In this document: in pieces, positions 1-6,375 of the stretch
How the letters are laid out: every line of letters starts with the position of its first letter
Numbering within the stretch: the stretch's first letter is position 1
NCBI GenBank assembly: GCA_017428805.1
Contig: JAFRQC010000048.1
Coordinates: 1 to 55,345, forward strand
Reading direction: 5' to 3'
From: Prevotella sp.
GTDB lineage: Bacteria > Bacteroidota > Bacteroidia > Bacteroidales > Bacteroidaceae
DNA: 55,345 nt
Notes under the pieces: generated by a model
The model's input: only the letters and a program-made list of their open reading frames with translations
What the model was told of the DNA's origin: nothing
Databases searched by the model: none
Position numbers and translations under genes: made by a program

Positions 1-57
1 GGTGGCACGTGTTGCCCATTCACTAAGATACTGATCTATGATTCGTTCGTAATACAT
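1..57 (-). CDS. AAA-family ATPase, N-terminal 19 residues only
   Basis: The window edge cuts this gene. The visible start reads MYYERIIDQYLSEWATRAT, which resembles the opening of Bacteroidetes AAA ATPases of the AAA_14/DUF4143 type (MYYxRIIDxYLxEW), proteins found in many copies in accessory regions. No Walker motif lies inside the window, so the family call rests on this short stretch alone. The ATG at 57 lies about 24 bases downstream of a -7 box (81-88) and 5 bases after the stop codon of a repeat-encoded open frame. Its neighbourhood, with a truncated nitroreductase nearby, suggests an inserted accessory segment. Confidence 0.55.
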   Translation of the reverse strand, partial: MYYERIIDQYLSEWATRAT

Positions 58-80
58 TTGCGCTATGAGTTTTCACGCTG

Positions 81-88
81 CAAAGATA
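81..88 (-). promoter_or_regulatory. -7 promoter box of the ATPase gene
   Basis: The minus strand reads TATCTTTG, a match to the Bacteroidetes -7 consensus TAnnTTTG, 23 bases upstream of the ATPase ATG. The box lies inside the end of the repeat region, so the repeats sit just upstream of the likely transcription start. Confidence 0.6.
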
Positions 89-96
89 CAAAAAAG

Positions 97-290
97 AAAT
101 AATCCAAACAAATAATTTGATAAGAATTAAAAAAATCCAAAGAAATAATTCGGTCATAATCGAAAAAATCCAAAGAAATATGACCTAGGCTATCGGACAC
201 ATTACAATTTTTCGCAATGTTTTTGGAGGCTGTTTGACAACTTTTTGCCACCTTTTCGGATGCAAATTTACAACTTTTCGCCATATAATC
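97..290 (-). repeat. 33-bp direct repeats upstream of the ATPase gene, open in one frame
   Basis: Two sets of three repeats, each with an exact 33-bp spacing. The motif aatccaaa(g/c)aaata starts at 101, 134 and 167; the motif caa(c/t)ttttt(c/t)gcc-like starts at 205, 238 and 271. Read on the minus strand from ATG 284 to a stop at 63 this gives a 73-residue frame with 11-residue periodicity (AKSC...AS units, then ISLDFF units). The frame closes 5 bases before the ATPase ATG, so a translated leader is possible. The low-complexity composition and the promoter inside its 3' end make a purely regulatory or repeat-driven origin equally likely. Confidence 0.6.
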
Positions 291-326
291 CAAATGTCTG
301 CTGCTATTATTTCAGTCTTCCATAAA

Positions 327-752
327 TTAACTGCTGAATGAGTATAGGTCGGCTTCAAATTCCCTTTGTTTTTCCAGTTCCTGAAGTTCTTCGTCAAGAC
401 TGATATAATCGTCAGTAATCATCGAGATATACCATGCCACAGAGTGAATCTTTTGGCCATCTTCAAGTACGGCATGGTATTTTTCATCAGCCCTGACAGA
501 AAATTCACAATACTCAGTAAAGTTCAACGTACCGAACATCCTGCCAGACGAGTATTCTACGTATAGTTCATCAAATAACTCCGGCCAGCTACCGTCTGTT
601 GTAGCCCTTAACTTGTTAATCTCGCAAAGACAGGTTTTCATGCTCGATTTTACCTTGTTCTTCTTGCTTGTTAAGAGGTTCTTCCTACGTTTGAACTCTT
701 TTGGATCGTCACGTTCCATATCATAGAACATATTCAGAAAATCGGTTTCCAT
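327..752 (-). CDS. hypothetical protein, 141 residues
   Basis: I do not recognise this protein. It is acidic and probably soluble, with no signal peptide or membrane segment. It starts with a charged helix rich in Lys and Arg, has a central segment rich in aromatic residues, and ends in a Glu-rich helix containing LDEELQELEKQREFE. The ATG at 752 is the first after an in-frame TGA three codons upstream. The base composition is lower in GC than in the genes to the right, and the gene abuts a broken nitroreductase, so it probably arrived with the ATPase segment. It could be a small accessory or toxin/antitoxin-type protein, but nothing in the sequence shows that. Confidence 0.5.
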   Translation of the reverse strand: METDFLNMFYDMERDDPKEFKRRKNLLTSKKNKVKSSMKTCLCEINKLRATTDGSWPELFDELYVEYSSGRMFGTLNFTEYCEFSVRADEKYHAVLEDGQKIHSVAWYISMITDDYISLDEELQELEKQREFEADLYSFSS

Positions 753-770
753 CCCCAGGTCATATGCCTT

Positions 771-1097
771 GTGCGCATCATCAACGCGCCGGTGCTCATC
801 TGCTCTACCTACGAGCGCGGCAAGTCGGGCTTCTTCCAGGGCCAGCAGACCAACGAGGTGGGTGAAGGCTGGGGTGCCTACGACAACGGCCTGAGCAACT
901 GCTACCTGATCCTGAAGGCGCGTGCGATGAACTTCGATACGCTCATTATGGGGATGCGTGATGCCGAGGGATTGAGAAAAGCATTCAATATCCCAGAGAA
1001 TGAGACCATTATGGCCGTCATTGCCCTGGGATATCGAGCCGGTGATCCCGATAGGCCTGAAAGGAGGCCATTGAACGAGATCGTCAGGTTCTACTAA
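771..1097 (+). pseudogene. nitroreductase family protein, 5'-truncated remnant
   Basis: The 108 residues match the C-terminal half of FMN-dependent nitroreductases: NAPVLI, then GWGAYDNGLSNCYLILKA, then the DTLIMGMRDAE segment and the IMAVIALGYR strand. Family members are usually 170-200 residues. The N-terminal half, with the conserved RRSVRxF flavin-binding motif, is absent. The frame stays open upstream through 720 but that sequence belongs to the neighbouring orphan gene on the other strand and does not look like nitroreductase. A GTG at 771 could start translation, but the product would lack half the FMN site. The break falls at about 755-771, where GC content also changes, so insertion or deletion of the adjacent accessory DNA probably destroyed the gene. 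Confidence 0.7.
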
Positions 1098-1103
1098 GCG
1101 CGA

Positions 1104-1496
1104 TTACTTGGCAGGCTGTGCAGGGGCTACAGGAGCCTCTGCTGCGGGAGCCTCTGCAGCAGGAGCTGCGGGGGCTGCTGCGTCTTGTGACTGGCTGGCA
1201 CCGAAGCCCGGCAGATTGTTCGGGTTGGTGGCAGGCACCTCATAGTTCTCCATAACGGAGCCACCTGTGGAGGCACCGGGAGCAACGTAGGCGCAGAGGA
1301 CGCTGAGAACGACCATAGCGGCAGCGAGGCCCCAAGTGGTCTTCTCGATGAAGTCGGTGGTCTTGCGCACACCGCCGATCTGATTGTAACCGGAGAACTG
1401 GCTGGCGAGACCGCCGCCCTTAGACTCCTGAATGAGCACAATGCCAATCATAAGCAGTGCTGCAATGACGATTAAAACTACAAATAAAGTGTACAT
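1104..1496 (-). CDS. secG: preprotein translocase subunit SecG
   Basis: SecG is the small non-essential subunit of the SecYEG channel in the inner membrane. The sequence shows the family pattern: a first membrane helix at residues 1-22, the conserved loop IQESKGGGLASQFSG, the segment KTTDFIEKTTW, and a second membrane helix at about 54-72. An Ala/Pro-rich tail of about 50 residues follows, longer than in enterobacterial SecG and common in Bacteroidetes. It is the last gene of a run on the minus strand after the sigma-54 activator/LptE fusion and the TPR protein, 11 bp after the latter. Confidence 0.95.
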   Translation of the reverse strand: MYTLFVVLIVIAALLMIGIVLIQESKGGGLASQFSGYNQIGGVRKTTDFIEKTTWGLAAAMVVLSVLCAYVAPGASTGGSVMENYEVPATNPNNLPGFGASQSQDAAAPAAPAAEAPAAEAPVAPAQPAK

Positions 1497-1507
1497 TTTT
1501 TTACTAT

Positions 1508-2254
1508 TTATTTTTTACTATTATTTATAATCACTTTCTCTAAAAAGCGTATTTGGTCTGCAAAGTAAGCATTTTTTTTCGGAACTTGCAAACTTAATCG
1601 CCGAATAATTTCAAGTGCCTTCGAATATCTGCCCTGTTTGATGTAAATTCTGGCCAAAGTTTCGGTAAAATACTCCTCTCCGACCTCTTCTTCGGGTTCT
1701 TCGGGCTCTTTTGGGGTGTCATCGGCCGGCAGAGGCACGTCACTGAGGGCGAAACGCCCTTTGTCAGCATTTATGAATGTATCTATGAGATTCTGACCAC
1801 GCATCTCAGGCACGGATTCAGTCTCCTCCTGAGGTGTGTCGCCCTCGGTATCGAGCAGATAGGCCACGTAGTCGATGGCAGCATCGGCAGGCGTCGGGCG
1901 GCGCTTGCGGGGAGCGGCTTCTTCCTGGGGGATGGTGTCAAGGAAGGAGTTGATGAGCTCGGTGGTGCGGGAGGAGGGTGTCGGAGTATTCGGAGTACTC
2001 GGAGTATTCTGATGACTCGGATGCTGGTAGTGGGCAGCCTCAACCAGGTTGAAGAGCACACGGCGGTCGGTGATGTAGATGGCGGCGCGCCGCAGTTCCT
2101 CATCGAAGCCCGGATCGTGGAGCAGATAGAGGTTCTGGAGCATCAGCAGGCGGAGCGTCTGGTGGTAGGGATACAGCGCCACCTGGGAACGCAACTCGTA
2201 AAGCGTGTCACGGTCCATCCGCTCAGGATGCTTTGTCAGTTCTATCAGATCCAT
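1508..2254 (-). CDS. TPR-containing protein of the lptE-secG neighbourhood
   Basis: A 248-residue soluble protein with no signal peptide. The N-terminal part (1-90) is helical and opens with MDLIELTKHPERMDRDTLYELR. The middle is a low-complexity linker rich in Thr and Pro, encoded by a 9-bp tandem array (1981-2025). The C-terminal 50 residues (FTETLARIYIKQGRYSKALE) read as one or two tetratricopeptide repeats. Proteins of this kind sit between LptE and SecG in Bacteroidetes and carry no assigned function. Co-transcription with an envelope lipoprotein and a Sec subunit suggests a role in envelope biogenesis, by inference only. Confidence 0.75.
   Translation of the reverse strand: MDLIELTKHPERMDRDTLYELRSQVALYPYHQTLRLLMLQNLYLLHDPGFDEELRRAAIYITDRRVLFNLVEAAHYQHPSHQNTPSTPNTPTPSSRTTELINSFLDTIPQEEAAPRKRRPTPADAAIDYVAYLLDTEGDTPQEETESVPEMRGQNLIDTFINADKGRFALSDVPLPADDTPKEPEEPEEEVGEEYFTETLARIYIKQGRYSKALEIIRRLSLQVPKKNAYFADQIRFLEKVIINNSKK
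1981..2025. repeat. in-frame 9-bp tandem array, five units
   Basis: Units on the plus strand are tcggagtat, tcggagtac, tcggagtat, tctgatgac and tcggatgct. They encode TP-rich tripeptides in the linker of the TPR protein. The unit is the complement of the one in rlmN at 5973-6008. Confidence 0.85.
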
Positions 2255-2275
2255 TTTCTTTTTGTTATCCAGTTT

Positions 2276-3994
2276 TTACCAGTTGGCTACGGCGGCATTG
2301 AATATTTGTTCACAGATGTTCTTCACCATCTCTGCCACGAGTTCGTCCTGCACGGCAGAGAGCGACAGCGTCGATTCATAGCTGGCGGTGGCGGTAAACT
2401 GCTGTTCGAAGTCTTCATTGTGGTTGGCGTTGTTGGTGAAGCGGCAGTTGACGGTCATCGACAGCTCCACCATCGCTGAGTGTCCCTCGCTGCTGACACC
2501 CTTGTTACGCTGGTCGTAACGCGTAATCTCGCCTTCGAGCTTCAGGTCGCCATTACGCTTCACGAGTTCCAGACGTGTGTGGTCTGAGAACTGGCTGCGG
2601 AGCTCGTTGTTGAACATCGGTCCCATAGGTGCCCAGAGGTATGAGGCGCGGAGGGGGAAGTCGGCGATCTGGATGGTCTTCGTCTTCGAGTAGTCGATGC
2701 TGGCGCCGTTGAACTTGTAGCTGACGGAGCACGACGTGGGTATCAGCAGGCACAGCAGCAGGATGGTGGCCAGCCCAAACTGTTTCAGACGGCGGTAGAG
2801 GGTGCGGTCGCTGATGCCCAGTTCCTGCGCGGCCTTGCGGCGGTTACCGTGGTTGCGCTCGAGGGCCTTTTCAAGCATCGCCTTGCCCAGATCGTTGAGA
2901 TTGAGGTTTTCGGGTTCCTTCTCGGGCTCGATGTATTCCTCGGCCATAGCGTCGATGGCGGCGGGGGAAGTGATGGGAGTGATGGGCGATATGGGCGTGA
3001 TGGGAGCGAGCTGGGTAGAAGCGGCGGATGGGGCAGAGAGCGGCTGGCTCTGAGCCTCATCGAGACGTTTCTTCAGCTGGCTCATCTCGTGGCGCATCTC
3101 GTTGACGTTGCCACGCAGCTCGAAGAGTATCTTGTAGAGTATCTCTCGTTCGTTCTCGAAGCTGTGGTCGCCGCCGTCCGTGCGATGGATGGTGGCAAGT
3201 TCGGTGGTTTCGTGGTCCTGCGGGATGAAGGTGCGCAGCATATCGGCTGTGATGGTGCGCTCGGGGCTGAGCACGGAGATCTGGCGCGTGATGTTCTTCA
3301 GCTGGCGGATGTTGCCCGGCCATTTGTAACGCATCAGCACCTGCTTGGCTTCGTCGGTAAGCACCACCTTGTCCATCCGGTATTCTTCAGCCATCTGCAT
3401 AGCGAAGAGGCGGAACAGCAGCACGATGTCCTCACCACGCTCACGAAGAGGCGGCATCTGCATAGGCACCTCGTTCAGACGATAATAGAGGTCTTCGCGG
3501 AAACGGCCTTCGCTGATGGCTTTCTGGATATTGACGTTCGTGGCTGCCACGATGCGCACATCGGTCTTCTTCACCTCCGTGGCACCTACGGGGATGTATT
3601 CGCCGTTCTCCAGCACACGCAGCAGTCGGGCTTGCGTGGCCAGCGGCAGTTCGCCCACCTCGTCGAGGAACAGCGTGCCCTTGTTGGCAGCGCCGAAGTA
3701 ACCCGGCGAGTCGTTAATGGCACCCGTATAGGAGCCCTTGACGTGTCCGAAGAGCTCAGAGTCGATGGTGCCTTCGGGGATGGAGCCGCAGTTGATGGCG
3801 AAGTATTTCTCGCGCCTCCTCGGCGAGTTGTCGTGGATGACGCGGGGAATAATCTCCTTACCCACACCGCTCTCGCCTGCGATGAGCACACTGAGCTTGG
3901 TGGGCGCCACTTGCAGAGCTACGTCGAGCACGTGGTTCAACGCCTCGCAGTTGCCTACGATTCCATACCGTTGTTTAATGGCTTGCAGATCCAT
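2276..3994 (-). CDS. sigma-54 AAA+ activator fused in frame to an LptE-like lipoprotein
   Basis: One 572-residue frame carries two proteins that are normally separate. Residues 1-265 form a sigma-54 interaction AAA+ domain with Walker A GESGVGKE, the loop GSYTGA (a Tyr variant of GAFTGA) and Walker B GTLFLDEVGE. A Pro/Ile/Thr linker follows, then a Fis-type helix-turn-helix (AAQELGISDRTLYRRLK). No receiver domain is present. The frame continues directly into ATILLLCLLIPTSC, a lipoprotein signal and lipobox, and then an LptE domain (SVSYKFNGASIDYSKTKTIQ ... ending FNAAVANW), which helps insert LPS into the outer membrane. Between the two halves I find no stop codon and no ATG, GTG or TTG start in that frame. 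Separate production by processing, frameshifting or a non-standard start is possible, as is a sequencing error that removed a stop. Confidence 0.85.
   Translation of the reverse strand: MDLQAIKQRYGIVGNCEALNHVLDVALQVAPTKLSVLIAGESGVGKEIIPRVIHDNSPRRREKYFAINCGSIPEGTIDSELFGHVKGSYTGAINDSPGYFGAANKGTLFLDEVGELPLATQARLLRVLENGEYIPVGATEVKKTDVRIVAATNVNIQKAISEGRFREDLYYRLNEVPMQMPPLRERGEDIVLLFRLFAMQMAEEYRMDKVVLTDEAKQVLMRYKWPGNIRQLKNITRQISVLSPERTITADMLRTFIPQDHETTELATIHRTDGGDHSFENEREILYKILFELRGNVNEMRHEMSQLKKRLDEAQSQPLSAPSAASTQLAPITPISPITPITSPAAIDAMAEEYIEPEKEPENLNLNDLGKAMLEKALERNHGNRRKAAQELGISDRTLYRRLKQFGLATILLLCLLIPTSCSVSYKFNGASIDYSKTKTIQIADFPLRASYLWAPMGPMFNNELRSQFSDHTRLELVKRNGDLKLEGEITRYDQRNKGVSSEGHSAMVELSMTVNCRFTNNANHNEDFEQQFTATASYESTLSLSAVQDELVAEMVKNICEQIFNAAVANW
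2970..3005. repeat. in-frame 9-bp tandem array, four units
   Basis: Units gtgatggga, gtgatgggc, gatatgggc and gtgatggga encode a run of Ile-Thr-Pro type tripeptides in the linker between the AAA+ domain and the helix-turn-helix of the sigma-54 activator. Confidence 0.85.
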
Positions 3995-4023
3995 TTTTAT
4001 CGTTCACTTCGTTTTTGAGCTGA

Positions 4024-4031
4024 CAAAATTA
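4024..4031 (-). promoter_or_regulatory. -7 promoter box of the activator/lptE-TPR-secG operon
   Basis: The minus strand reads TAATTTTG 29 bases upstream of the ATG at 3994. The three genes that follow on this strand have gaps of about 10-20 bp, so this box probably serves all of them. Confidence 0.6.
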
Positions 4032-4082
4032 CACATTATTTCTGAAACGGCTGCAATTTTGGCAGAATTTAACGAAAATTTC

Positions 4083-5147
4083 TCAGTCTTCCATCTCTGC
4101 GGGCACTGCATCGTCGCCCTTCTTCTGCGGTGTGCGCACGGCAAAACGCGCCTTATCGCCGTCCTCGCGCTTCTCGTGATAGAGCTTCGGAAGAGGGTGA
4201 GCCAGGGGGGCGTCATAGTCCTTGCGGTAACGATACATATCAACGGCAGTGAAGACAGCGTGACGCAGCGAAGAGGGATCAGCCTGTCCCTTGCCTGCAA
4301 TCTCGAATTCAGGGCCGTGATCGGGCGTGGTGCAGATGGCGCTGATACCTGCCTTGAGCTTCACGCCGCCATCGATGGCGAGTGTCTTAAAGGGAACGAG
4401 GCCCTGATCGTCGAACATAGCGAGCACACCGTCAAACTGGTAATACATCTGCTGTCCGAAGTAGTCATCGGCCACGTAGGGTCCGAAGGCCTGAATGCCT
4501 TTCGCCTCTAGCTGCTCGATGGCGGGCAGAATCACTTTTTCCTCCTCTGTGCCCGGCTGCGGATTGAGGGCAAGCAGGGCAATGCGGGGATTGGAGATGC
4601 GGAAGTCACGACGCAGACTGTTGTGGAAGATTGTGGCCTTGTCGACGATCTTCTCTGTGGTGACGGCGGCGGGCACATCCTTCAAAGGCAGATGGGTGGT
4701 GACGAGGCCGATGCGCACAAGGTCGCTCACCATCATCATCAGCGAACGGTCTTCCTTCGAGGGGTTGGCGTTCGACTTCATCGGTGCCTGCACCAACACG
4801 TCGTAGAGGCCCTTCTGCAGATCTTCCTTAGCCCTGGCTACAGCTTTGCGGGCTGCGGAGTCAGACTCCTCAGTAGGCGTACCAAGCTCCACTTTTACCT
4901 CCTCGTCGAAGGTGGCAAGCAGGTTCAGACGTCCGTCGCGGGCATCCTCAGCCTTCTCGATGATTGAGAACTGCGTCTCGAGGCTGAGCGCCTTGCGGTG
5001 GTAAGAGGCCACCTTGGGTGAGCCGTAGATGATGGGCGTGCAGAGGTCGAACATCGTCGGATCCTCGAATGCCTTGAGTATCACTTCATAACCAATACCG
5101 TTCGTATCGCCGTGCGTGATTGCCACGCGAATCTTTCTATTATCCAT
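4083..5147 (-). CDS. pdxA: 4-hydroxythreonine-4-phosphate dehydrogenase
   Basis: PdxA oxidises 4-phosphohydroxy-L-threonine in the DXP-dependent route to pyridoxal phosphate. The 354-residue length fits. Family landmarks are ITHGDTNGIGYEVILKA at the start, the metal-binding His in LVTTHLPLKDV, and PDHGPEFEIAGKGQADPSSL near the C-terminus. The gene lies downstream of rlmN on the same strand, separated by 56 bp that hold tandem repeats. The window also encodes PdxS and PdxT, the enzymes of the alternative DXP-independent route. Confidence 0.95.
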   Translation of the reverse strand: MDNRKIRVAITHGDTNGIGYEVILKAFEDPTMFDLCTPIIYGSPKVASYHRKALSLETQFSIIEKAEDARDGRLNLLATFDEEVKVELGTPTEESDSAARKAVARAKEDLQKGLYDVLVQAPMKSNANPSKEDRSLMMMVSDLVRIGLVTTHLPLKDVPAAVTTEKIVDKATIFHNSLRRDFRISNPRIALLALNPQPGTEEEKVILPAIEQLEAKGIQAFGPYVADDYFGQQMYYQFDGVLAMFDDQGLVPFKTLAIDGGVKLKAGISAICTTPDHGPEFEIAGKGQADPSSLRHAVFTAVDMYRYRKDYDAPLAHPLPKLYHEKREDGDKARFAVRTPQKKGDDAVPAEMED

Positions 5148-5151
5148 TGTA

Positions 5152-5186
5152 AACTTTGAACTTTGAGCTTTGAACTTTCAACTTTA
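5152..5186. repeat. five 7-bp units in the rlmN-pdxA gap
   Basis: The units aactttg, aactttg, agctttg, aactttc and aacttta lie just upstream of the pdxA start codon. The middle unit carries the same variant base as the middle unit of the complementary array at 8797-8831. Confidence 0.9.
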
Positions 5187-5194
5187 TGATTACT

Positions 5195-5226
5195 TTCACC
5201 TTTTCACTCTTTCACCTTTTCACTTT
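5195..5226. repeat. 16-bp direct repeat covering the rlmN stop codon
   Basis: Two copies of ttcaccttttcact(c/t)t stand head to tail. The rlmN stop codon (5204-5206) and its last codons, encoding SEKVKE, lie inside the repeat, so the array appears to have replaced the native C-terminal end of the gene. Confidence 0.8.
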
Positions 5227-6280
5227 TCCTCGCTGTGGAGAGGAGGCCGCAGGCTGCGAAGATGTCCTGACCACGACTGGCACGGATAGTGGTAAACACG
5301 CCGTGAGCCGTCAGATAGTCACGCAGGGCCTCCATACGCTTCTCGTCGGAGCCGGCCAGATCGACGCCAGGTATCTCGTGGAAACGGATGAGGTTCACAC
5401 GACAGTCCAATCCCTGCAGCAGCCTGACAATCTCACGGCCATAGACTGGCGTGTCGTTGAGTCCGCCAAAACAGATGTACTCGAAGGAGCATCGGCGCTG
5501 GTGGCTGAAATCATACTGTCGCAGGAGGGCAACAACCTCAGTGATGGACATCTGCCCCTCGGCAGGCATAAGCTTGCGGCGCTGTTCTGGCAGGGGAGAG
5601 TGCATCGAGATGGCCACGTGGCACTCGCTCTCGTCGAGGAAACGCTTGAGTTTTGTCTTGATGCCCACACTGCTCACCGTGATGCGACGTGGACTCCAGG
5701 CATAGCCGTAGTCGGCAGTCAGGATCTCCGTAGCCCTTAATACAGCATCGAGATTGTCCATCGGCTCACCCTGCCCCATAAAGACAATGTTCGTCAGGCG
5801 CTCACGCTCAGGCAAAGCGTAGATCTGATTGAGGATGTCGGCAGCGGTGAGGTTGCCCTCAAAGCCTTGCTTGCCCGTCTGGCAGAAGAGGCAGTTCATC
5901 TTGCAACCCACCTGGCAGGATACACAGAGCGTGGCCCGTTCACCATCGGGGATGAATACGGTCTCGACGAATTTCTCAGAATAATCAGAGTTCTCAGAAT
6001 ACTCCGAGCGCCTCACGGGAAAGAGATACTTGACGGTGCCGTCTTTAGAGCGTTGGCAGTCGATGGGTGCCATCGCACCCACGACATACTGCTCCTTCAG
6101 CCGCTCGCGGTTCGCTTTCGAGAGATTGGTCATCTCGTCGATGCTCGTCACGTGCTGCTGATAGAGCCACTTGAGAATCTGCCCAGCCGTAAAAGCAGGC
6201 ATCCCCAAGTCGCGGACAATCGCCTTCAATTCGTCGGACGAGAGCCCAAGAAGCACCTTTTTTTCTTCGTTTATCTCCAT
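5204..6280 (-). CDS. rlmN: dual-specificity 23S rRNA/tRNA adenine C2 methyltransferase RlmN
   Basis: RlmN is a radical-SAM enzyme that methylates A2503 of 23S rRNA and A37 of some tRNAs. The radical-SAM cluster motif is CKMNCLFC, preceded by ATLCVSCQVG. The SAM-binding GQGEPMDN and the C-terminal catalytic Cys in QDIFAACGLLS are present. I chose ATG 6280 (MEINEEKK), giving 358 residues, because the longer frame would begin upstream of the promoter at 6290-6297. An in-frame 9-bp array (5973-6008) adds the segment SEYSENSDYSEK before the cluster motif, and the C-terminus runs into another repeat. Confidence 0.95.
   Translation of the reverse strand: MEINEEKKVLLGLSSDELKAIVRDLGMPAFTAGQILKWLYQQHVTSIDEMTNLSKANRERLKEQYVVGAMAPIDCQRSKDGTVKYLFPVRRSEYSENSDYSEKFVETVFIPDGERATLCVSCQVGCKMNCLFCQTGKQGFEGNLTAADILNQIYALPERERLTNIVFMGQGEPMDNLDAVLRATEILTADYGYAWSPRRITVSSVGIKTKLKRFLDESECHVAISMHSPLPEQRRKLMPAEGQMSITEVVALLRQYDFSHQRRCSFEYICFGGLNDTPVYGREIVRLLQGLDCRVNLIRFHEIPGVDLAGSDEKRMEALRDYLTAHGVFTTIRASRGQDIFAACGLLSTARKSEKVKE
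5973..6008. repeat. in-frame 9-bp tandem array in rlmN, four units
   Basis: Units ttctcagaa, taatcagag, ttctcagaa and tactccgag. The last unit is a circular permutation of the complement of the array unit in the TPR gene at 1981-2025. The insert lies between conserved RlmN blocks and keeps the frame. Confidence 0.85.
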
Positions 6281-6289
6281 TTTCGTGTG

Positions 6290-6297
6290 CAAAGTTA
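6290..6297 (-). promoter_or_regulatory. -7 promoter box of rlmN
   Basis: The minus strand reads TAACTTTG 9 bases before the ATG at 6280, which implies a leader of only a few bases. This is the reason for rejecting the longer open frame. Confidence 0.6.
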
Positions 6298-6375
6298 GAA
6301 AAAATTCTTCAATTATTTGGTATTCTCGAAAAATATTACGAAATTTGCGCATTATTAATTTACTAAAAGACCCTA

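Noticed and set aside
185..397. 70-residue minus-strand frame
   Set aside because: It overlaps the repeat region and the end of the orphan gene in another frame, with a composition dictated by the repeats.
2849..4018. 389-residue open frame on the plus strand
   Set aside because: It is the antisense shadow of the GC-rich sigma-54 activator gene and shows no domain or promoter.
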